64,000 nt of DNA. Source: Thuidium tamariscinum (lineage: Eukaryota > Streptophyta > Bryopsida > Hypnales > Thuidiaceae). The notes beneath the pieces are model-generated. The model did not search any database. It was given only the letters and a program-made list of their open reading frames with translations, and was not told the origin of the DNA. The stretch is from assembly GCA_947034885.2 (NCBI GenBank), contig OX344752.2, forward strand, positions 25,300,386-25,364,385, read 5' to 3'. A program made the translations under genes and the position numbers. Every line of letters starts with the position of its first letter. Position 1 is the first letter of the stretch. Shown here piece after piece: positions 10,497 to 19,797 of the stretch.

Positions 10497-11659
10497 CTAA
10501 TAAAACAAAACCAACAAAATCCAAACCTTTTAAGAATCTAATTAAGAACTACCGACCAAAGAATGTAGAACATACTCCCTAGAATAAGTGCCAATTCAAT
10601 AGTAAGATTCTAAAACAATTAGTTTTAAAAGGGCGTGGGGTCAACGTTGAGAATAAAGAATTAGATTTCAATAGTAAGATTCTTAGGAAATTGATTTTTT
10701 AATGCCAAATTCTCTCACGTGGTTGTCTCTCCCTTAATCTTCCTTCCTTTAATTCCTTCCGTCTCTCTCAATTTTGCATTTAGATTGTGCAAATTTTGTT
10801 GAGAGTTTGGCTATGGAGGTTGGAGGGAATAGAGGTTCGTGTGGTGAAATTCCAAAGTTACAAATGTTGGATTTTTGATACCAAATCAAATGGAGAATGG
10901 GATAGTACTCTACTTCCTTTGATTTTTTATTTAAACCCAATTTTTATAACACTACCTTAAGAGTGGAGTTTGCAAGTCAACTTTGTTAGGAAAATACTTA
11001 CTTGTATGTGTGATTGTTGGTGTTTTCGTTAGTGAGTTTGGGACTCTTAGTTTGTGAATTTGGAACTCAAAATGGCCTGGCCTGGACCAGAGCCCCAGCC
11101 CGATCGCATAGAGCCCCAGCTCGATCGCACAGAGCCCAACCCGATCACACAGAGCCTCAGCCCGTCACACAGAGCCCAGCCGGCGCCAGTGGCCGGGTCG
11201 CCCGCCCCTTGCTGCCGGTCGCCTGCCCTTGCCGTTGGTCTCTCTCCGCTCCAGGCCGCTGGTCTGCCTTCGGGCTGGTCCCTGGACTTGGAATTTTTGG
11301 TTTTTTGGACTCTAATTCTTGGACTAAATCTATACTATCTGATGGCTATTGCTAGTGTCTCCTATGTTTGCAATTGGTACTAAGTAATAATCACGGGGTC
11401 CTTACCCACCATATACTAATCTCAATTGAAAAGATAGATGAGGTCTCTCATGTTCAAGCGTTTAAAGAAAGTGGTATAGGCCTTCGAATCTTGAGGTTTA
11501 AAGCCTTTTTATCCTTTCTCGGGTCAACCTCGGGTGGACCAATTGCAAATAACTTCCCCCTTTTATTGAGGAGTTTAATTCTTCCAAGATGTGAGTGATG
11601 GTTCAAAGCTTCGCCGTCTTACGAGTTTTTCCCAGAGTATCTTAAGAATTTTATTCGCA

Positions 11660-11779
11660 AAAGGAGGTACACATGACAGTGTTTAAACCGAACTTTCACT
11701 TTAAATTCTTAAAATTTCTTAGTATTTCAAGATCTTACAACCAAAGGAGGTACACATGACAGTGTTTAAACCGAACTTT
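11660..11779 (+). repeat. 37-bp direct repeat, offset 83 bp
   Basis: An identical 37-bp word beginning AAAGGAGGTACACATGACAG occurs at 11660-11696 and 11743-11779. Confidence 0.85.
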
Positions 11780-13615
11780 GGCTTCCAATGCTTGAAATTT
11801 CCACAAGTTGTTGGTCCGCTAGGTGGTAGAGTAACCTTTATAAAAAAAATGTGAATCTTATGAATTAAATGAAGGGGCCCTAAGCCTTCAAATGTGTGAC
11901 AAATACAAAACTTGGCCAAAAACTTGGTCCAAGTGATGCCCCGACCACGCCGGTGGCATAAATGAAGAGAGTAACGAAGTGTCGGTGCGAGAAATAAGGG
12001 TACTGGCAACCTCGAGGGGGGCCCTTATATACCCGTGGCCGGGCCCCTCTCGGTAATTGCTAGTGAAAACACTTTGTTACTTTCTACCCTAAACTACCCT
12101 AATGTAATTCCAAAATATTAGTTGTTTAATGGTGGAAATTTGTAAAAACATCCCCATTTGGCAAAAGAAATCTTGGCCAAATCAAATCCAAGATCTTAAC
12201 CCAAAATATTTTGGAATTAACCCTAATTTATGTAGATATTTTGCAAATTAACCAAAAGTCATTTTGAAAATTGTCTTTCTTTAGCTCAAAGATGGCTTTT
12301 TACGCAAGAAAGAGATCTTGACCAAATCCAATCTTTGATTTTCCAAGAGATATTTCCAAAATCACTTCTAATTAACCGCAATTAACGATTAAAAAGTCAA
12401 ACTAAGAGCTGACCCTCTCTATCTTTTGGGGAACAACTCGAAACGAAAAACCGTCTGCGCCATTGTCTTCAGAAGACCCCAATTAGCCTAAGGGACCCCT
12501 TACCCCTCACTCCTAGGCCATTTGCGCGCTCAAATTGGAATTACGGTAACTCCAATTAAAAGTCAAAAATCTAACTTTTAGGATTTGCGCATTTTGATGA
12601 ATCTGTCAGGCCAAGGTTGTTAGGAATGTCCGTGAGAGTAAGGAATGATTCCTTATTTGCGACAATCGGACATCATTCGCTCCTGATACGCCGGTCAACC
12701 CGCTGCCAACTTGTAACTTCTAGTGAATTTCGATGTCGATGCTGGTTTTGGTAGTTGGGAATGTCGGAATGTCTTCAAACTTGACCGGGTGCTTATTAAG
12801 CACACAAAAACCTATCCTAATTTTTAGTGAGATTTTACCGCATCATACGTAATTTCTATGATTTTACGAACATTTCTATGTGCAGTTGACTTCCCATGGA
12901 GTCAACATGGAATTTCGGAAAAATACGAAATAAATTGGGTAACATCTAGGACACTCCTAGATTCTTGGTGTAAGTCCCACGCAACCTTGCACCTTTCTAA
13001 TTTTAGTAATTCGGAATTACTTTGCCCAATTGGACAATTTAATTCTCGATGCCTGGGAATCTTGGACAATTGTTTGATTCTTGTTCGCTCCTGGCATGCT
13101 CCTACCCTTGGAACACCTCTCTGTAGTCTTCAATCTCCAATCCTCCATCTTGTATCTCGTGAAGTTCGAATTCTCCAAATCCGTTGTAGTGGTTTTACCT
13201 TTAAATCCAATTTGTTCCAAAATTGAACTTAAGCCCTGGTAACTCTTCCATGCTCGTAGTAGACACCTTTAGCTTAGTCAGTATGTCACGTGCATCCTTA
13301 AAAGGTTGACTTTGCACAGACATTCGCTAGGACTAACTGACTCTCTATTCCTTATTTCTCTCGGAATTACTAAATCTTTACATAAACTTGCTTTGGAGAC
13401 TTAGAATGATTCAAATTTTTAGGATTAGGAATTTTCCACCTTCTAAATTGGTTTTCTACCATTTTGGCATAGACTGACACCAAAACTCCCTCAACATTCT
13501 TTTTATGTCTTTTTCTTGAATATTTTGACTAATTTTCGCTATTTCATCGCGAAAAATGGACCCAGAGTCCTGAGTGCCATCTCGAGGGCTCACACATCGC
13601 CAAAGGAATGACGCT

Positions 13616-13745
13616 TGTCGACTGCTCAAAAAGACTTGTCGGCTGCTGAAGAAAAACGCCTGCCTCGCACTCCTTCTCTATCGGCTGCCCATAAACGCCT
13701 ATCGGCTGCTCCTCTACTCTACGAGGGGGTGTCAGCTGCAAGCTG
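13616..13745 (+). repeat. Cluster of half-palindromes
   Basis: Five partial copies of the left palindrome arm lie in about 125 bp: TGTCGACTGC, TGTCGGCTGC, TATCGGCTGC (twice) and TGTCAGCTGC. None has its matching right arm. The cluster lies about 1 kb upstream of the transposase-like gene. Confidence 0.7.
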
Positions 13746-13751
13746 GAAGGC

Positions 13752-13811
13752 AAGAGGGAGAGGGAGAGAGGGAGAGCGAGAGAGAGAGAGGGAGAGAGAG
13801 AGGGAGCAGGA
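13752..13811 (+). repeat. GA-rich microsatellite tract
   Basis: An almost pure run of GA and GGA units (CT on the other strand). Such tracts are common near plant promoters. It lies between the half-palindrome cluster and the plus-strand gene. Confidence 0.8.
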
Positions 13812-14652
13812 GACGTAAATGGCAAATGTGAGAAAATGAAAGTGGCCTGGGGGATATACCCTCGGCTGCCACCCGAAGGGCACAATCATGACAAACCGAG
13901 TCCGTTCATCCTAAGATTTCATCCATCGCCGCTTTTCATCCAAAGATTTCATCCATCGCCCGCTTTCCATCCGCTACCGTATACTCCACATCCAGCGAAG
14001 TACATACAAGTGACGAACACTCATTGCGATGATGCGTACGTTTCCAACCACGATCTCCTCATGCACGGACTTGTCTCTCTTGCAATCACCACAACTTCAT
14101 CCTCTTTCAAATTCAAATTTCAGGCGCCAAATTATGGCACAAGTTTGCTCACCTAGGATCTGATCTTGGAGGACTTCATTTTCCATTTCCATTTGCCCCA
14201 CACACACACTCAGAGCGTCCAAGAACCGTCAGGGAATTGCAGTGGCTTCTTGTGGAATGTTTAGAAAGGATGCAACGTTAGAGAGGGAATTTAGTAGACC
14301 TCAGTCCAGTGCAGAGCTTACGCATTCAGTAGTCCTCAGGTTCAGGAAGCGCTCTCGGACAGTTGTTGTTTGGCGTTCAGGCTTACGTAGGAAATGCAGT
14401 AGGATTTGAATTGCTGGGAGCCAAATTTCAATTGCAATAGGATTTGAATTGCATTTTCGAAAATTAGTTGTCTGTCAGAGGTTCTTGATTTCCTATTTGG
14501 TTGCATTTGTGCTTCCATTTCATGATTCAACCTGGTCCGAGCATCTGTGGACAGTGCGTAGATCATAGAAATCGAAAAATCTAGCTTCGTGCATGATCCC
14601 CGGAGTTCTAGCTGTACGGTCCTGCCCCTGTGCTTGACCGTACGGACAATGG
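13812..14652. other. Presumed 5' region of the transposase-like gene
   Basis: No gene is supported. Overlapping short frames show no family resemblance. A small imperfect repeat (CATCCATCGCC-like) is seen at 13915-13970. Confidence 0.35.
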
Positions 14653-14802
14653 TATCGGCTGCCAGCCGATACCGATTTCCGTATCTGCTAGGTCGTTAAG
14701 CATTTGATACACAAACGTATCGGCTGCCAGCCGATAAGGTCATCACGGGTTTGACGGAAGCAGAAATTCCCACATTTTGGGTTCTCACCCCGATTTCGAA
14801 TC

Positions 14803-17800
14803 ATGAGTGGCTCTGATGACTGGACCTCGAGTGCCAGTCCTATTGAAGCATTCACAAGAAATGGCGGCTCGAGAAGACTGAAACTACACAAGGGAGTTGT
14901 TGTGGCTCTCACACTGGAGGGATTATACTACGTTGGAAGGGCGGTCGTAGAAAGGGTGGTCAGCTGTGATCCATACCTCGTACGCGTTCATGTCCTAGAT
15001 GTTCCAAACAACCTCGATATGCCTCTTCCGTTTCCGGAGGGAGACATGGTTTTCCTAAGACACTGCCCGGGAAGGTCAATCGTGTGGGAAGCAGGCAACG
15101 TTTATCCCCACGCAGAGGCGGAAGGGTCTTCTGCTGCTGCTGTCGGCCGGCAGCCGATACAAGTGGTCACTGATGAGAAACCCATACAACAATTCCTGTC
15201 ACTCATTGTCAATATGGATGTGACACTTCTCCAGACTCTAGGCGACACTCTGTTCTATGCTGGTGTAGGTACAATTGTAGAGTGCTCTCCGAAGGGGTAT
15301 TGGGGAGGCTTCCGCATTCCACACAGCTTCTTCCTCGTTGTGAAGCTCCTACACGTCGTCGATGATTTCAAGAATCACACTGCCTATTGCGAGATTCCTG
15401 ATTTCATCACACTCAAACGTTGTGTAGGATACAAAATACTCTGGAGTGGTTACAAGGTCAGACCAATACAGACCTCTGTCCCCATGACCAACATTGTCGG
15501 CTACCAGCCGACAGGGGCACCTACGACCAATTTTATGCAGGCTCAGGTCGATGGGAACTGTGAGAGTGGTGGAAGTTCGAACAATGTGCAGGTAGAACTC
15601 GGTGATCCGGGATCACAGCAGGTACTTCCTACTGCATCAGACGAAGACGAGCGAGATGATAGACTCTATTCGTCTGACGATGACAGCCGCGGGCCTGCAC
15701 ACGACCATCGCAATGTTCATGGTTACACCACCTCTGGCACTGGCGCGTCCGACGCAAGTGTTGTTGACAACATGGATCATTCGGACGCGTTTAGAGATGG
15801 TACTCAAAGGGGAGACAATGCCGATCCGGATGGAGTGCAAGCTAGACTTCCAATCCCGGATAGACCGCTCTGGAGAAATCAATACTGTCAACTTCTCAAT
15901 GACGACTTCTCGGTACTGGGAAGAGCCATGATCCAAGTCTGCCTACCAGATGAGGCTTGCGATGATGGCGTCCTGGGCGATACGGATGTTGGGGTCATGT
16001 TCGTATCAGACAATCACGAACTGCAAATGACAACCATGCACTGGAGGCTCACACATACAAGATTGGAGGGGGGAAGGCTACTATTAGAAATTGTCACGCT
16101 TTGCTCTCAGGCTGCTCTGTTGAAGGAGTCGGACGATGACGGAATGCAGGGGGTACCGAGGAATCCATACCGCTCTGTGCGTAGAAGGGTCATTCCCAAG
16201 GATCTCGAAAGCCAGTCCAGGTTGCAAAGCAAAACCTCGGAGGCGGAAGTACGTAAGGTCAGCTCACAGAAGTGCTGTAAGCTCAGATGCTGCCAGACGT
16301 TTCCCTGGGAGGACACCAGGTCTATACGACGGAAGTTCTTCGCTTGCACATTCGAGAGTAGGAGGGAGGTAGCGTATGCGGTGCAGAGTCAACTTCATGC
16401 AGGGATTATTCCAGGAAAAAAATTCATCACTCTTGCTAATAGAGACGTCTGCGAGAACGCATGGTATATCATTCACGGGGTATCCAGGTCGGCCTATCAT
16501 GTTTACAAGGCTGCGGCCGCCGGAGGATCCGTCAACGAGTCGCATGGAAATGCGGGGGCTCGACGGCCACGGCCACAAACAATACAAGTTCAAGCAACAC
16601 TCAAAACAATCATCGACGAGAATGCAGACAAGATGCCAAACGAGTTCAGAATGGTTGGAAATAAACGCGTCAACAATCTCAAGGTCCTACCCTCTGCAAT
16701 GAATTGGGATCACATCCGCGAACAAGTCAATTATGTAAGTCCAACATCTGCCTCCTCGTCTACAGTATAAATGTCCCTCTATCGGCTGCCAGCCGATACA
16801 ATCAAGGCTAGACTTAGAATCTAGGAGCCATAGATCTTTCCTTTCTGTAGGCCGGCATTTGCAGTTCTGTCGACTGCCAGCCGATACAACTCTATTGTCT
16901 TCCATGGAAACTCATCCATGTAGTCATGTTCTTCAGGTCAATGGAATATGCAATATGAAGCCGGTATCCCAGTCTGCTATCAACCGACTTCGAAATGCTC
17001 ATTTCAAAAACGTAGAGGTCAAGGCAGTAGGGAGCAATTTCTCAAAATGTACAGAATGTGACTTCCTCGTAGAGTTCATTGCAAAGTATCCCAGAGGTTG
17101 TGATGAGTGGCAGGCACCCGTCGACGACAGAGAGAGACATCTCAATTACCAACGCGCTTGTAGAAATGTATACAGCGGATGGACCGCGCAGTCAGTGCAG
17201 AATCCATCAGAGTTCCTCTGCATTGTTCATGACAAAATGGACACCACAAAGACTGCCATTCCCAGGATGCAGCGCATCACAAAGGCCACCGCAGGACTAG
17301 GCCAAATTCCAATCTCATGTACTGGAATGCTCATACATAGACATGGAGATGGTGCATATGCACATTACTCAACATCACTCTGGCCGGGGGATTCAAATTT
17401 CACTATTTCATCCATATGCAGGGTACTCAGGGCCCTAGAACTACCTCCTGTGAGGGAGTCAAAGATACTCTTCTCCACTCCACCGCTAAACAGCTTCTTC
17501 AAGGCTCTGCTACATGGCAAATCCAGATGCAACTCGTCAATCCCGCAGTCCTCGAACAAGGTCACAGACGCACCAACACCAGGTCGACCTCAGGTCCCAC
17601 TGCCCAAAAAACTCTTCTTGCAACTCGACAATTCGGCGAAGGACAACAAGAATAGATTCCTCATGGCTTTCTGCTCACTGCTCACTGCCAGGCGCATATT
17701 CAAAGAAGTTTCGGTAGGATTCCTCATTGTTGGCCATACGCACGAAGACATTGACGCGCACTTCAGTTACCTCTCAAAACTCATCAAAAGGAAGAACACA

Positions 17801-18169
17801 TACGTTCTGGCGGATCTCATGAAGGCGTTCATGGACTCACAGAAAACGGTAGCCTTCATTCCAGAGTTCGTGCAAGAGGTGGCAGACTTCAAATCATACT
17901 TCAGGGGATTCCATCATGATGGGGTCAACAAAATCATAGGGCTCAGAGATAAACACCTATTCAAGTTCTACGTCGTAGAGGATGGCGTGGATCGGGGATG
18001 GCCGGTCATGAGGTACAAGGTCAGGGCCACGGATTCTTCATGGCTCCCTCCTGGACCACCCGTCAAAATGTGGACAGCGGACGAAAATGGTCAACCCAAC
18101 ATTCCTCAGGGGGACCCTCGACCTGTGCCTTTCAAGGCACTCTGGGGGAATGTGGACATTAATCCATGA
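14803..18169 (+). CDS. DUF7869-type putative transposase (four exons)
   Basis: Exons 14803-15099, 15235-15456, 15541-16734, 16937-18169 give 981 residues, all joined in phase 0. The introns (135, 84 and 202 bp) each hold the palindrome. The first two stay open in frame, so an unspliced reading of 655 codons also exists. The middle has a CC-x3-CC cluster and an R-x-x-F, VCENAWYIIHGVS-like block. The last exon has a CxxC (KCTECDF), then HDKMDTTKTAIPRM (Asp about 670 and 673), LFLQLDNSAKDNKN (Asp about 802) and GHTHEDIDAHFS (Glu/Asp 841-844). This order matches the uncharacterised DUF7869 family recalled from green-lineage and other repeat-rich genomes. The spacing of acidic residues fits an RNase H-like DDE/D nuclease, but that is inference. 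It is the likely mobility protein of the enclosing TIR element. Confidence 0.7.
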
Positions 18170-18952
18170 AAGAGAAACGCTGAAAAAGAAGTCGCAAGGG
18201 CCACAGAGTGCAATGAGAAACAGACATTCATCAAAAACGGAATCGCTAAATTCATTGAATTCTGGAAATCCGGAATGGCCAGAGACAGACGATACGCACA
18301 GGAAATGACAGGCTGTGTGGCTTACTGGGAAAGAATTCAAGCAGAGATCAATTCACCGCTGCCTCAAACTCTTGCAGTGCTTCAAGAAGGATTATGGCCG
18401 CTCTCTGACTGGACAAGGGATCATGCATCCACCTCGATAGACAAGGGGGCGCAGGAGAATTATTCAATGGACACCACTCCGGAGGACGAAGGGGACACCA
18501 CTCCATACTGCGGACCTACCAAGGACAGGCCAAGATTGAGATTCAATCCATTCAGGGATGTTCTGCTCGGAGACTTTCTGCTCTGTCGACCATGTCACAA
18601 CAATCACCTGCCTGTCTGGCTGGGACGGGTACTCGAATGTGTTGATATGTCTCCGGGGCCCACCTATGGAAACTTTAAAATTGAGTGGTGGACTCCCATG
18701 AAAGCAAAGAGGGAGTCAAAAGCGCTCATTGCGAGGGAGTGCTGGACACGAAGATGGCACAAGGAACTCTGTCTTCCGCAAATGGTCCATGTCAACATTG
18801 TCTTGTACTCGCACAGAATGCCCTCACATGCAAAGAAAGGACCTCTCACATCTCATGTCATCCCGGAGGCATCCGTTGCTGCTGCTATTGCGAATCTAGA
18901 GGCCGCGGGCGCAACTCTCGACAGAGATGCAGACGATGCCGGAGACGAGTAA
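18170..18952 (+). pseudogene. C-terminal part of the transposase-like protein beyond an in-frame TGA
   Basis: The frame of the last exon continues open for 260 codons after TGA 18167-18169 and ends at TAA 18950-18952. It looks coding: a basic/acidic helix, then FNPFRDVLLGDFLLCRP, LPVWLGRVLE and FKIEWWTP, a small beta-barrel layout like BAH/chromo-type modules. A very similar tail is usual at the end of DUF7869 proteins as I recall them. The TGA is therefore probably a nonsense mutation, for example from CGA or TGG, though a true stop followed by a decayed tail is possible. Confidence 0.55.
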
Positions 18953-19741
18953 GGATACATCGCCTCGGACCTATCGGCTGCCAACCGATATAGCATTCGG
19001 GGCCTCGAGTTCTGCCACCAGCACATTACAACACGGATACGACTTCTCGATGTAGGTGTCGGCTGCCAACCGATACCATGGGCTTAGCTGCATCACGATC
19101 GCGCGGTTCGTCAGCAGAATGTTCAGTTCAACATGATTACATGCTGGTCCTCAATTTTTACTCATTTCAGGATGTGCATTCTTATCTTTTTCGGTGGGCC
19201 TTTATGTTATTTTAGGGGGTGCCTTCATATTTCTTAGGATGGTACTATAAGTCTTATGACTAGGCAGTTCGGTCATTTTCCGTATTTGTCGGCTGGCTGC
19301 CGACAGGGCTAGCCGGAGTACGTTACTCTCTTAGGTGATACTTTGTCCTCTTCGGTCGTTAGGTCCTTGCATTTCTCAGTTGCCACGAGTTTATGTACTT
19401 TCTTGACATATTTATCTGAATCTCCTATGGGGACCATGTTGCAACTGTTTTATCTTCAGTGCACAAACGGTGCAGGCATTTCTCTACCTGTCATGCTTGT
19501 TGTCCTCTTTTCCTCTTCTTACGCACTTTACTTTGTTTTCTTATCGGCTGCCAGCCTATACATGTCATTGGCCACGGGATGGGTGCACGGTTATAGGCAC
19601 CGCTTCTGCTACTCCACTAAAAACGGTCCAACATTCAACAATCCTCTTCTTTCTTATGCAACTAGTTATTCTCAACAAGGTGTGGGTGGGCTGCCGACAC
19701 TTTTCCATCATTTGAAGCGTCTTTTCCACGTTCTCAGGTGG
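18953..19741. other. 3' flank of the transposase-like gene inside the element
   Basis: It holds four full and one half palindrome and no convincing gene. A Ser/Leu-rich frame at 19343-19789 is not recognisable. Confidence 0.4.
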
Positions 19742-19797
19742 CTATGGACTATGAATTTGTCCATAATTCATGCAATTGTCCATAATTAGTTAAATAT
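19742..19797 (-). repeat. Right terminal inverted repeat of the giant element
   Basis: The outer 22 bp (19776-19797) is the exact inverse of 2656-2677. The word TTGTCCATAATT occurs twice in tandem (from 19757 and from 19776). The inner part CTATGGACTATGAAT matches the inner left end with small changes. Confidence 0.7.

Larger units (their letters stand above)
9594..13600. other. Central spacer of the giant element, no supported gene
   Basis: AT-rich at 9660-10960, then mixed. Open frames here are short and low-complexity (for example a Pro/Ser-rich frame at 11014-11355), and I do not support any as genes. It probably contains the divergent promoters of the two element genes. It carries two internal duplications, annotated separately. 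Confidence 0.5.
14653..19561. repeat. Palindrome copies 16-25 around the transposase-like gene
   Basis: Copies lie at 14653-14672, 14718-14736, 15141-15160, 15495-15513, 16780-16799, 16868-16887, 18972-18990, 19057-19076, 19287-19305 and 19542-19561. A half copy is at about 19687-19700. Two lie 5' of the gene, four in its introns and four 3' of it. The copies at 15495 and 19287 carry matching changes in both arms (TGTCGG...CCGACA). Confidence 0.9.
2656..19797. mobile_element. Giant (about 17.1 kb) DNA transposon with TIRs and TTAA ends
   Basis: The left end 2656-2677 is an exact 22-bp inverse of the right end 19776-19797. Inside these, 2678-2690 (ATCCATAGTCCAG) is matched imperfectly by 19742-19756, and the right arm carries an extra tandem copy of ATTATGGACAA. 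TTAA lies at the outer edge of both ends (2660-2663, 19790-19793), so a TTAA target duplication is possible. An ATAT duplication, or longer TIRs, cannot be excluded. The interval encloses two divergent multi-exon genes and every copy of a 19-bp palindrome found in the window. This is the arrangement expected of one autonomous, possibly decaying, DNA element. Confidence 0.7.

Noticed and set aside
11014..11383. Overlapping Pro/Ser/Gln-rich open frames
   Set aside because: They arise from a short repeated AGAGCCCAGCC-like word. Composition is low-complexity and no splice structure or family is visible.
2698..19561. Palindromes as a CRISPR array or bacterial repeat
   Set aside because: Spacing is irregular, the host is eukaryotic and there are no spacers or cas genes.
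2698..19561. Palindromes as rho-independent terminators
   Set aside because: No T tract follows, the genome is eukaryotic, and many copies lie inside genes.
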